DNA of 64,000 nt, taken from the NCBI GenBank assembly GCA_020444265.1, contig JAHLLH010000006.1, positions 1-64,000 on the forward strand. Reading direction: 5' to 3'. A program made the translations under genes and the position numbers. Positions 11,001 through 19,832 of this stretch are shown piece after piece. Origin of the DNA: a bacterium. Its GTDB lineage: Bacteria > Electryoneota > Electryoneia > Electryoneales > Electryoneaceae. How positions within the stretch are numbered: position 1 is the stretch's first letter; each line of letters begins with the position of its first letter. The notes below the pieces were generated by a model. It was not told the origin of the DNA. It did no database searches and was given only the letters and a program-made list of their open reading frames with translations.

Positions 11001-14000
11001 CCAGGTAGAACCGCCGTCCACGCTTGTGTAGAGAACATCGTTGTCGTTGCTGCCATCCAGCGAGAGTGGTTCCTGACCAGCTTCCGGGGTAACATTGTAG
11101 AAACCGATGAAGAAGGTGCTGGAAACACTGATGTTCGGCATGACTTCGAGAGTCGGATCTTCCTCGGACGGGGTCATCTCGTCGGAGGTCCAAACCAACT
11201 CACCCGGCATGCCGCTGCCATCATCGTTGAAGACACCGATCACGACGGGCTGATGGCTTTCGTCACCTTCCGGCCACCACTGATCGAAGTCGCTGAAGAT
11301 GAGGAAACGAATATCAGACGCCTGGAGCTGGACCCCTTCGCCTGGGACATCAAACTTCGCGGCGAACCAGTAATCGGAGGTATAGCCCGGGTTCCAACCT
11401 GTTGCATCACCAACGATACCATCGTCGTGCTGCAGGTAATCCAACTCGACCAACGCACCCGGCTCGCCAAGGACGACCTGGATACCATTGTCGTAGTTGC
11501 CATCAGCCGAAAGGATGCTTGGAGGGGTGCTCGGGTCGATGGCAGTCATGACCACGTCTTCGACATGGACATATTCTTCACCTTCGTCCCAATCGACATC
11601 TTCCACCGTCACATCGAGATAACCAGCTGCGCGGAATTCGAGGGTGTAGGGAGCATCAAGCTGATCCGCTTCCAGAACCTCGTAGAAACCATCTTCATCC
11701 GAAACAGCCGTGTACTCGGCACCTGAATCGCCCATTGCAGTGACAACCGCGCCATCAACAGGATTGCCGGAGTCTGCATCGGTGATGGTACCCTCAATGT
11801 TGCCGTACTCAGCTTCGGAGAGGTAGATCCGGACTGCCGCACCATCCGCAGCCGTCTCGATCGGGAGCACGAGTGCTTCCGTACCGTCAGTATTCTCAAT
11901 ACCGATTGAGTTGATGGTGTTGGCGTTCCAGCCGTTTGAAGCAACGTTGTACTGGAAGGTCATGGAGTTATCATCACCATCCAGAATCAACTCGTGCAGA
12001 TAGGTGTCGGTTTCATCACCGTAGTATTTCACGTTGTAGAGAACGATGTAGCGGTTGTTCTCTTCATCGTGGTAACCCCAGATCGCGAGGCCATCATCTG
12101 CAGCTTCAACATCCGTGTCTTCGTTGAAATGAGCGATCAATGCATTCGGTTCAGTCGTTGATGGCAGTGTCAGGCCGATCGAACCACTGGTACCGTTTGT
12201 GAAGCTGACCCAGCCATTTGAGCAGGCCGCGATTTCATCGTAGGTCGTTCCGTAGAACGTGAACGAGAAACCATCCATGCTCAAAAGGCCGCTGTTGGCA
12301 TCATCACCCTCATCCAGCAGCATCGTACCGCTGCCGCCTTCGGACGGACGAATGTCAACCCATTCGTAGTCGGTGTCTTCCACCAGGTAGGGAGGTGTGC
12401 TGTTCGGACGTGCTACCACAGGATCAGAGAAGCTGAGGGATTCAGTGTTGTAGTCGTAGTCCGCAGCAATCTGGAAGGAATACTGATGACCGTTCGTCAG
12501 GTCACCGACGACGACCTCGGTATCATCCACCAGGTCAGGCATCACTTCGCCGTCCACCATAACCAGGTAACCAGCGAAATCACTGATTTCGTCAAGACCA
12601 TTTTCGCTGCCCATCTCGACGATCTCAAGACGACGCTCAAGGATGGCGAGTTCAGAGCGAACGACATTGATCTTCGCGAGGGTGGCGGGATCAAGGTTGC
12701 TGCCAAGGCGACGAAGCATGTCGCGACGTGTCTCGATGCCATTACGAAGTGTCGGCGCATCATCATGGTTTGCCGGCGGATCCCAGGTAACAGTTACCTG
12801 GCCGTCACCCGTGCTGGCCATGACATTCTGCGGAGCAAGAATTTCCGGCATGTAGAGGGTCAACGGCAGGTTGTCACCGTCAATCACGACACCGGTCAGG
12901 GTCACATCATGATAACCCATCGACCCAATCGGGTTGTGGGTGATGTAAACCGTGTAGGTACCAGCAGGGATGTCCGGGCTGAGGCTGAAGGAACCGTCTG
13001 CACCGGTAAATCCAGTTGCGCCGGAACCGACAACATTAACTACTGCACCAACAACCGGAGTTTCTTCCGTATCCGCAGACATCACGGTACCGGCGACGGT
13101 CACGATTTCTTCCTGGGCTTCCAGGCTGAAGTCGACCGTGGTCTCCTGGTCGAGGACAATCTCGACGTCGTTGGTGATCGCGTCAACAAAACCAAACGCA
13201 CCACCCTGGACATCGTAGGTGCCCGGAGCGACGTCGATCATGTAGGAACCATCTTCACCCGTCGTGCCTGTGGCAACAATCGTCGCCGGCTCTTCCTGGG
13301 TCAGGACGGTTACCGTCGCTTCGCTGATGGGGGTAGTACCATCTGCTTCGTAAACATGGCCAGCCAGGGTACCACCAGGCATGCTGACAGTCCAGGAAGT
13401 CATGTTCTCAGGGAAACCGAAGTCGCTACCCTGGTAGAGGGTATACCCAACGGTACCATCTCCACTCTCGAAACCAACTGTGTGGCTGCGAGTGTAGGGA
13501 TCCTCCTCGTCCATGTACCCTGCGACGTTCTCGAGGTTGAAGTTGACAGCACCCGTGTTGAAGTCGAGCACGATCTGGGTCGTCGGGCCGGAATCATCGG
13601 GGCTGTTATAGAAGATCACATCATCCCAGGAGATGACCAGCTTGCCATCTACAACTTCGAAGAAAACATGACCGCTGACATCTTCGGCGGGGTCCAGGTC
13701 GGCTGCCAACGGAGCGAGCACGCCATTCGGGGTGCTGGTGTTGGGCATCACGCCGGTGAAGATCGTTCCCGTACCCAATTCCTCACCAAAGGCGGCCCAG
13801 CCGTTCGAGTAAACTTCAATCTGGCTGTACGTTTCACCGTACCAGGTGAAGTCACCCAGACCCAGGTCCGCAAACACGAGCGGGTCATGGTCGTCATCGC
13901 CGAATTCGAAGTCAGTCGCTGACTCGGAAACTTCGATCCATTCGAACGACTCGAGTTGCTCGAGAGTGTAGTTCAAAGTCGCATCGTAAACCGCGTAGCC

Positions 14001-15008
14001 GAACCAATCGAGCTCATCCGCGGGATCACGCGCTTCATTCCCAACACCATCGATCGTGGAAACGGAATAGACAACAGTATCTGTGGTCGAAACGAATGTA
14101 GCCGGGATCAACGCGCTGAACTCATTGTCATTACCCGTTGCTGTCATTTCGATATCGGTCAGCTCTGTGATGCTGCCGTTCGCATAGTGCCCGTAGCTCA
14201 GGGTCACAGAGGCGATGGAGACATCATCAGTCGCAATCGCGACAACTTCTTCATCCGCACCTTCATAGCCAACGATCGGACCGGAGGTCAATTCAATCTC
14301 CGGACCTTCCAGGTCGAGCGGTCCATCGTTACCAATCACAGTAACGTTGTCCAGCGCCCAGAAGTAGGGCCATGAATCGCCATCGTCGTAGACAAAACGA
14401 AGCATGAACTCATCGTTGGCAACGAAATCGGTTAGTTCAAGCGTGTAGGGATAGGCTTCGACATCAGTATCCCAGGTTTCCGCGACCAGCCAGGTGGTAC
14501 CACCATCGAGGCTGTATTCAATGTTTGCCGAGTCGGCGGAAACAAAGTTGTAGTAGGTATCGAATTGCAGGAAGACGTAGTCATACCCGGTCGCATCCAT
14601 CGTGGGTCCGGTCAGGATCTCACGGAGGTGGACCCCCGAACCAGCAAAATCGGAGTCGACCCACATATAGGGTGCGTCTTCACCATCTTCGAAGTAAGAA
14701 TGGTAATCGTTGTCATCCGGGCCACCGGTGTTGTCCGCCGTGCTGTACCAGGTATGACCATCATCATCGCCATCAGTGATGGTCCAGCCGGTAAGATCGT
14801 CGAAACCGGTTGAATAGATAACATCTTCGTCAAGTTCATCGAGGGACCAGTGCTGCATCCGCTCGGACGACATCACTTTAAAGTGCTGCCGTGCGTTCGC
14901 GATTTCTTCTGCCTTCGCCTGCTCAGGTGTCAGCGGTGCTGCTACTGACACACCACACCAGATAAAGGCAAGCAGAAACAACGCGATAATTGCTGTGTTT
15001 TTCCGCAT
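8004..15008 (-). CDS. Giant multi-domain surface protein with type IX-like sorting domain (paralogue B)
   Basis: A 2,334-residue protein. The start is the ATG at 15008: AGGGAG stands 7 bases upstream and a signal peptide (MRKNTAIIALFLLAFIWCG) follows. The layout parallels paralogue A: MAM-like/jelly-roll N-terminus, nidogen-like beta domains, carboxypeptidase-regulatory-like modules, fibronectin-III with a helical insertion at about residues 750-815, propeller-like region and a C-terminal sorting domain (NYPNPFNP near 2256, ending KMRKMVLVK). From about residue 1885 to the end it is almost identical to paralogue A; the N-terminal parts are clearly diverged and differently arranged, with an extra domain rich in DDG-type acidic turns. 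A surface adhesin or matrix protein is an inference; no enzyme motif is visible. Confidence 0.9.
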   Translation of the reverse strand: MRKNTAIIALFLLAFIWCGVSVAAPLTPEQAKAEEIANARQHFKVMSSERMQHWSLDELDEDVIYSTGFDDLTGWTITDGDDDGHTWYSTADNTGGPDDNDYHSYFEDGEDAPYMWVDSDFAGSGVHLREILTGPTMDATGYDYVFLQFDTYYNFVSADSANIEYSLDGGTTWLVAETWDTDVEAYPYTLELTDFVANDEFMLRFVYDDGDSWPYFWALDNVTVIGNDGPLDLEGPEIELTSGPIVGYEGADEEVVAIATDDVSIASVTLSYGHYANGSITELTDIEMTATGNDNEFSALIPATFVSTTDTVVYSVSTIDGVGNEARDPADELDWFGYAVYDATLNYTLEQLESFEWIEVSESATDFEFGDDDHDPLVFADLGLGDFTWYGETYSQIEVYSNGWAAFGEELGTGTIFTGVMPNTSTPNGVLAPLAADLDPAEDVSGHVFFEVVDGKLVISWDDVIFYNSPDDSGPTTQIVLDFNTGAVNFNLENVAGYMDEEDPYTRSHTVGFESGDGTVGYTLYQGSDFGFPENMTSWTVSMPGGTLAGHVYEADGTTPISEATVTVLTQEEPATIVATGTTGEDGSYMIDVAPGTYDVQGGAFGFVDAITNDVEIVLDQETTVDFSLEAQEEIVTVAGTVMSADTEETPVVGAVVNVVGSGATGFTGADGSFSLSPDIPAGTYTVYITHNPIGSMGYHDVTLTGVVIDGDNLPLTLYMPEILAPQNVMASTGDGQVTVTWDPPANHDDAPTLRNGIETRRDMLRRLGSNLDPATLAKINVVRSELAILERRLEIVEMGSENGLDEISDFAGYLVMVDGEVMPDLVDDTEVVVGDLTNGHQYSFQIAADYDYNTESLSFSDPVVARPNSTPPYLVEDTDYEWVDIRPSEGGSGTMLLDEGDDANSGLLSMDGFSFTFYGTTYDEIAACSNGWVSFTNGTSGSIGLTLPSTTEPNALIAHFNEDTDVEAADDGLAIWGYHDEENNRYIVLYNVKYYGDETDTYLHELILDGDDNSMTFQYNVASNGWNANTINSIGIENTDGTEALVLPIETAADGAAVRIYLSEAEYGNIEGTITDADSGNPVDGAVVTAMGDSGAEYTAVSDEDGFYEVLEADQLDAPYTLEFRAAGYLDVTVEDVDWDEGEEYVHVEDVVMTAIDPSTPPSILSADGNYDNGIQVVLGEPGALVELDYLQHDDGIVGDATGWNPGYTSDYWFAAKFDVPGEGVQLQASDIRFLIFSDFDQWWPEGDESHQPVVIGVFNDDGSGMPGELVWTSDEMTPSEEDPTLEVMPNISVSSTFFIGFYNVTPEAGQEPLSLDGSNDNDVLYTSVDGGSTWNLSTSGDPFIRASVMYVPVGGTTPVVASVSPGEDNVKTEQANTELSYSVPVHGLMKRTAAPANPHFLPYAGELDEFVGFNVEYSLNGTDWTVANEELISGPMYFLEMGSENEDTEYSIRANAVVTDPEGGDNITSDYSDVTTATFNMAPGTPTALEGEADGLEISLSWTAPTVNADGSELVDLEQYSVWLLGEETELVGTSETTTFSTTMEAAGFYGFVVTAEDEVPNVSAVSAGIIVLAGDPSIETSFETGEWNELVADMVWEHGAPTAGPEAAHTGDNVWATVLGGDHGDVDEHANLETTAPLVVEHAGSMLTYWHWLDYENTWDGYNVKVSVDGTTWEIVEPAGGYPVEDVRGLGGENVVEPGFTGQGNEWQQVIIPLGAYEGEAIYVRFYHASDWLSVANYGAALDDMSFYGVQPPEYGTVTGVLHDCEDDGAPVIGADIWVDGRAMGVSATDGSFAVEVIAGSHIIEFHHDNFWDLVYEDQNVPADGELDMGDMVMTKPEADVDATTLAMTIPLGDTDPVSDVVVLENVGCGVMDYSVSVNILNAANEIVGSYPENVRPSDITEVADLPYFQTSKQSAVDRGPVAVSELDETWDLLDSFDADVISGAQDNLSAWIDGTSGYIMQFNAPYNIYEFDFSGNLLETHTPSTGGAQWWNEIEYDPTTGLVMTAAANGAIYQFMPDGSNATNIGTVGQDAWGLAYDYDNGIVYWANAYEQSAWGMLNLSTSQNTALGEPAPGGYPYAMMYVPTDPNGNTIYGAFSDSPTAGPVGIYGYNPTTQAWTSTPIATLYGDGSYGVVGMTGTHDWSGNLDFVLFGQGDGIADMVDIYEGSTLQSWLSVDPSLGTLLPGETANITVTVDHAADPSFQPVDGQNVTAQVIISGPKMVDTIVTVDMVFTTAGENDDLLPAKYALHQNYPNPFNPSTAIKFDLVASQNVKLTVFNMLGQEVARLVDGRMQAGYHNVSFDASRLASGVYFYRLQTPAFTKMRKMVLVK

Positions 15009-15711
15009 GCATAAACTCCCTGTTGCGTGTAGCGAATCAAGTGTAAACCGTTCTTCATGACGAATCCCGTAAAGCAACCAGTGTCAAGGATTCGCCTTGT
15101 CCCATCATGCGATTTTTGTGATCCCCTCCTTTTGCTTGGTTACCACTGCATAGTCATGCCGGACCAGAGTGGTCCGGTTATAATCCTCCTCCTGCGCTGT
15201 CGACATGACAGAGCACAAGAATGGACCTAAGCGTCCTGCAATGGAATAGAGATCTGCGGGGTGCACCGGATGGACAAACAGGGGGTTGGTGCGCTTCTCA
15301 TCCCAAAGAAACCGTGCAAGTGCGCAAGAGATCCGGGGGGGGATATAATCCCCTCAAGTAAACCGTATCGTTGTCATCCCAGATGGAGGCTAAGCTCCAA
15401 GCGATTCTTCAAAATATCAGAGGCCTGCGGGGGAGTCAAGCAGGAGCGGCCCAGTCAGCCATAAAATCCCTAAACAGGCATGGAGAGTCAAAAAAACTGT
15501 TACCGCCTCAACCCCAATTTTAACCATTGACGTAAACGTCCAAACTCCCCCACATCAGCTTTGATAGCACCCTATCATTAATGGATGATAGATTGTGGTC
15601 TTGATGCATTTTCACCCATGCGGTTTTATCAGAGCCAAGGGAGGCTCTGCCTCCACCAGGGGGGTATCGTTCACATTGGGTGAGTCAAACATTTTATTGC
15701 GGTGTAACAGA
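15009..15711. other. Intergenic region with three small palindromes
   Basis: About 700 bases upstream of paralogue B. I see three hairpins: CCGGACCA-GAG-TGGTCCGG (15159-15177), CTATCAT-TAATGG-ATGATAG (15572-15591) and GGAGGC-TCT-GCCTCC (15640-15654). The last has the 3-base loop typical of the dispersed palindromes elsewhere in the window. No supported gene is present. The promoter of paralogue B should lie here, but I cannot place it. Confidence 0.5.
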
Positions 15712-15742
15712 GAAAAAAATCGGCCACCCTCCGGGGAGGATG
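15712..15742 (-). terminator. Probable terminator of the amylase gene
   Basis: CACCCTCC (15725-15732) and GGAGGATG (15735-15742) pair with one G-U. On the minus strand the stem is followed within 5 bases by seven T (complement of 15713-15719). It lies about 30 bases beyond the stop codon of the amylase gene. Confidence 0.7.
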
Positions 15743-15770
15743 ACCGTAGAAAACCTGCCATCTAAGCTGT

Positions 15771-18700
15771 TCACTTCAACAGAATCATCTTCCTCATCGA
15801 CTGGTAGGAACCCGCCTCGAGGCGGTAGAAGTAGACACCCGATGCGAGCGCCCGATCAGCATCCGAACGGCCATCCCAAATCAAGCTGTGTTCCCCAGCC
15901 CCCAGTGGTTCATCCACCAGAGTGCGAACATTCTGCCCCAGCACATTGTAGACAACCAGCCGAACATTGGAGGTGGCAGGCAGGGCGAAACGGATGCTTG
16001 TCGCCGGGTTGAACGGGTTCGGATAATTCTGGTCAAGTCGATAGGATGCAGGTAGAGTGGCACGTTCCGGCGCATCTACACTAATCAGCTCATTCGAAAT
16101 AGCGAGGACCACACTCTGGTAGGGCTCGAGATCAAGATTCAGCATGCCAAGATCGCTGCCCGCCATCTGATCATGCGTGTCGCCAAGCAGCTCGTTGAGG
16201 TAATACTGCTCACCCGAGCTGATCTCCCACTCCTCGGTGGGCAGGGACAGCGAGACATTCGACAGAGTCTCGTCCCGGAAATTATGCAGAACCACCACCG
16301 GCGTTTCACCAGGCTGGTAACGCGCATAGGCATAGACATCATTCGGACGCGAATTCGTCAGGAATTCGATATCCGGTGAGGTCAGCGAGGGCAAGGTCCG
16401 CCGAGCCCAGACCAGCCTGTACGTCAAATCATAGATTCCATATCGATGAATATGCTCGAAGGGGAGACGACGGGTTGGTTCCCCATACTCCTGTCCGGCG
16501 TAAATCATCGGCACACCCGGGATGGTCATCAGCAGGCTGGTCGCCAATTTGGTCTGTTCTGGTGTGTGATTGGCGATGAAACGGTCCTCGTCATGATTCT
16601 CGAGGAATCGGAATGGCAGTTTGTAAGGCTCAAAGCCATCGCCCGCGTTCACGACAGCGTCATGCAGCTCACTTGGACGAGGGTCACCATCAAACATGGT
16701 GATCAGGCTGCGGCTCGCTTCGTGGTGCAGGTACCAATCGTAGACGAGATCAAATCGATTGTCGAAATAAACCTCTTCACGCGCATTTGCTTCGCCAAGC
16801 AGCAAGATTTCCGGACGGATGGTCTTCAACCGTTGCCGCCACTCGACCCAGAAGTCGGGGTGACGTTCCTGCACACCCCACGCGACATCGCAACGGAAGC
16901 CGTCCACATCGAAATTCTCCACCCACCATTCGCTGGTTTCGAGGAAATATTCGGCGGCTTCATCGTTGTCGAGGTTCAGGTTCGGCAAGGTTGCCCAGTT
17001 GAAATAATACTGATAGTTGCCGTCCGGATCGCGCATGTACCAGTCGTAGTAATGGGAAAACTCGTCGTAAATTACCGTATTCTGGAAAAAGGGATGCGCG
17101 AGTGCGGTATGGTTGTAAACGAGATCAAGAACAATCTTGATCCCCTGATCGTGAGCGGCCTGCACGAGAGTTTCGAAGTCCTCGAGGGTGCCGAAATCGG
17201 GATGAATGTTTCGGTAGTCCGTGATCTCATAGCCATGCCCGGTCGGCCCTGGGTAGATCGGGGTAAACCAGATGGTATTGATGCCGAGGAAAGAGAGACC
17301 GGGCAGTGCGTCAATCGCGGTTTGCAAGGTGAAGTTCTCGTCAAACCCGCGTGGATAGATCGAGTAGACGATGGCGTCCTTGATCCACGACGCCGCCTCA
17401 TTGGTGTGAAAAGCATGCACCGAATCGGGGGTGACTGTGAAGAAGGTTTTCGCGTCCGTTTGATGACCGCTCTGGCTGACCAAGCTTACCTGAACGTAAT
17501 ACTCACCCGTGATGGTGGGGGCTGTGCAGGTGGCTACTGCTGAATTGGCGTTGTTAATGGTCAACGGTGCAGGATTGCCATCCGGTGTGAACCAGGTGAA
17601 ATCGAGTCCTTCCCCATCTGGATCGACACTTGCGGACGCATCAAATGTCACCGTCGTGCCTTCAACCGTTGCCGCAATGTGAGGTTCCGGGCGATGATCC
17701 ACGACAAGCTTATAGATCATCTGAGTGGTAAAGCTTGATTCCTCCCCTTCCGTTGCCTCAGCACGGAAATAGTTCAACCCTTCCTGCACCTCGACATCGA
17801 GACGGAAGGTATCGGTGACGGCCTCAAATGTCCAGCTTTCAGACCCACCCTGATAATCGTGGGTCAGGACGATGGTTCCCTCTTCCACAAACTCGGCCAG
17901 CCCAACAATTTCCTGCTCGGGATGGGTGGTGGTTCCCCCACCCGTGAGGAGACGAACCACCGGACCTTGCGACCCAACATTGGCGCCAATTTCTTCGGGA
18001 CTGATCAACGCAAAGCCACGTCCGATATTATCGAGGGACGCATGGTTGTCACCGCTGAAATAGCCAAAGAGCTTCTTCTGAATCAGCTCCTGGTCCACAA
18101 AGAGCGCATCGAAGGCATCTGGATCGGCCGCATCGTCGCTTCCACCATGCGCTGCATCAATTTCCCAGGAATGGCCGACGGTCCCTTCGGGTCCATCGAG
18201 GAAGGAATAGCCCCCGAAGTACCAGGGGTGGTTGTAGCTACCAAGACCAGCTTCGAGCTCTGCCACCGGTATGGTGAAACGGAAAAGGTTGTCCTCCAGA
18301 GCTGTCATGTCGATGGTGAAGGCGTTTCCGGTTTCAAACGGCTGCCGGGAGGAAATAATCTGGTTGTGAATCTCCTCGCTGTAATCAGCAGATGTCGGAT
18401 CGGCGAGGATCATCTGTAGCCCGACCCCGTTCCATTCCGGGCTGGCCATCTCGGTTGCTACACCGGCCGGATCGACCGGGGCGCCCAGCAGATTGTCGGA
18501 AATCTGAAGCAGGACACGGGTTTCCGGTTCAATTCGGGCCAGCCCGACCTCAAATCCAATCGAATTTCCACCTTCGACCTCTGTCATCCGGAACGAGGTT
18601 AAATCCGCAGCCCCCCAGAGATTCTCGGGGTAACGATAGCTGCCGGGACCGACATCATCGCCGGGCAGGTCAACGGAGAGGTAGCCATCCGCCGGATCAT

Positions 18701-19706
18701 GGAAGGCAATGGTCATGCGTTTGGTCACATCCAGCCCGGCGTCGTCTGTAGCGTTCATCTCGACCTGGTGAATCCCCTCCTCGAAGGCAAATTGACGGAA
18801 GAGCAGGTTGAGGCTCGAGACCCAGGTAAAATCTGCTTCCGTGCCGTCGATTGTCATCCTCGGATCATCCATCAATCCCTCTTCCGCATAGCCTGAGAGA
18901 CGGACGTATGCCTGAAAGGTGATCGATGTATCCCAAGGAACCACACGCTGATCAACCGGCCGGACCTTGACAAAATTCGGCTGGGTGTAAGGTTGCATGT
19001 CAATGATGGAATTATCCTCGTCCACCCCTTGCGAAACCGGATTGTCCGGATCCTTGATCCAGACATCGCCATTCACTACAAATTTGTAGAGATTCTGACC
19101 GAGTGGAAGAGTGCGCTCGTAGATATAGTAGCCGTATTCCTCACGGTAGATCATGCGATCTTCGCTGGTGGACCAGTTATTGAAGGGACCAGCGATGTAG
19201 ATGTCTTCGATATCCTCTTCCTGCACACTCATCCGTTCGCTTCGCGGATCACAGACAAAGATGTAGGATTGCTCTGTGACTATCGGGGTGTGAAGCAGGA
19301 CATGGTAGTCCTCACCATCATTATCATCGACATTCCCCGGAATCCCAAAATTGAAATCAATGGAGGAGATGGTTTCGGTGGTTGTGATGGTCAACGACCA
19401 GATGGCATCACCGAGCGGTTCCATCATGGTGGACAGGCTGTTTGCACCAACCGTCGAGCCCTCGATCCACATCTCTTCGGGGGGAAGCTGCCAAGCGCCA
19501 CCCCCTGCATCCACGCCCCATTGCAGGGCAATCTGGGCAGAAGAAGCAGGTAAGGTGCCTTGGTGGGCATCATAATAGATGGTCACACTCTGACCCGGTT
19601 CCACAACATGTGGGGTGGTCCAGGTTACACTCTGTCCGCTTGCGGCACAGGCTGCCAGCAGCCCGAAGCTCAGCAGCAGCATCCGTCGTCTGATTGATCC
19701 ATGCAT
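15771..19706 (-). CDS. Secreted multi-domain alpha-amylase (GH13) with sorting domain
   Basis: A 1,311-residue exported enzyme expected to cut alpha-1,4-glucans at the cell surface. The ATG at 19706 starts a signal peptide (MHGSIRRRMLLLSFGLLAAC); the frame opens upstream only with TTG. In order: starch-binding-like beta domain, CBM48-like module (IYIAGPFNNW), a beta-sandwich resembling the glucodextranase C-terminal domain, a PKD-like module (ASVDPDGEGLDFTW), the GH13 barrel and a sorting domain with NYPNPFNP. GH13 signatures are intact: VYNHT near residue 864, the nucleophile Asp in GFRCDVAW near 935, the acid Glu in LLGEANA near 971 and NHDED near 1039. The neighbouring gene encodes starch-binding-like modules. 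Whether the product is an endo-amylase, neopullulanase or maltogenic enzyme cannot be told. Confidence 0.92.
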   Translation of the reverse strand: MHGSIRRRMLLLSFGLLAACAASGQSVTWTTPHVVEPGQSVTIYYDAHQGTLPASSAQIALQWGVDAGGGAWQLPPEEMWIEGSTVGANSLSTMMEPLGDAIWSLTITTTETISSIDFNFGIPGNVDDNDGEDYHVLLHTPIVTEQSYIFVCDPRSERMSVQEEDIEDIYIAGPFNNWSTSEDRMIYREEYGYYIYERTLPLGQNLYKFVVNGDVWIKDPDNPVSQGVDEDNSIIDMQPYTQPNFVKVRPVDQRVVPWDTSITFQAYVRLSGYAEEGLMDDPRMTIDGTEADFTWVSSLNLLFRQFAFEEGIHQVEMNATDDAGLDVTKRMTIAFHDPADGYLSVDLPGDDVGPGSYRYPENLWGAADLTSFRMTEVEGGNSIGFEVGLARIEPETRVLLQISDNLLGAPVDPAGVATEMASPEWNGVGLQMILADPTSADYSEEIHNQIISSRQPFETGNAFTIDMTALEDNLFRFTIPVAELEAGLGSYNHPWYFGGYSFLDGPEGTVGHSWEIDAAHGGSDDAADPDAFDALFVDQELIQKKLFGYFSGDNHASLDNIGRGFALISPEEIGANVGSQGPVVRLLTGGGTTTHPEQEIVGLAEFVEEGTIVLTHDYQGGSESWTFEAVTDTFRLDVEVQEGLNYFRAEATEGEESSFTTQMIYKLVVDHRPEPHIAATVEGTTVTFDASASVDPDGEGLDFTWFTPDGNPAPLTINNANSAVATCTAPTITGEYYVQVSLVSQSGHQTDAKTFFTVTPDSVHAFHTNEAASWIKDAIVYSIYPRGFDENFTLQTAIDALPGLSFLGINTIWFTPIYPGPTGHGYEITDYRNIHPDFGTLEDFETLVQAAHDQGIKIVLDLVYNHTALAHPFFQNTVIYDEFSHYYDWYMRDPDGNYQYYFNWATLPNLNLDNDEAAEYFLETSEWWVENFDVDGFRCDVAWGVQERHPDFWVEWRQRLKTIRPEILLLGEANAREEVYFDNRFDLVYDWYLHHEASRSLITMFDGDPRPSELHDAVVNAGDGFEPYKLPFRFLENHDEDRFIANHTPEQTKLATSLLMTIPGVPMIYAGQEYGEPTRRLPFEHIHRYGIYDLTYRLVWARRTLPSLTSPDIEFLTNSRPNDVYAYARYQPGETPVVVLHNFRDETLSNVSLSLPTEEWEISSGEQYYLNELLGDTHDQMAGSDLGMLNLDLEPYQSVVLAISNELISVDAPERATLPASYRLDQNYPNPFNPATSIRFALPATSNVRLVVYNVLGQNVRTLVDEPLGAGEHSLIWDGRSDADRALASGVYFYRLEAGSYQSMRKMILLK

Positions 19707-19755
19707 CACACACCCCGTTCGCAAGGGATTGTCCAACAATTATCTGACCATTACA

Positions 19756-19787
19756 ATCGAGGGGAGAAGCAGCCTCCTCCCCTCGAT
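19756..19787 (-). terminator. Hairpin after the starch-binding-like gene
   Basis: An 11-bp perfect stem, ATCGAGGGGAG (19756-19766) with CTCCCCTCGAT (19777-19787) and a 10-base loop. It lies 46 bases beyond the stop of the gene ending at 19833. The following minus-strand sequence (TGTAATGG) has only a weak T-tract, so termination is likely but not certain. Confidence 0.5.
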
Positions 19788-19832
19788 CCAGAACATGTTC
19801 GATACCATCCGGGAGATGGGCAACAGGATGGT

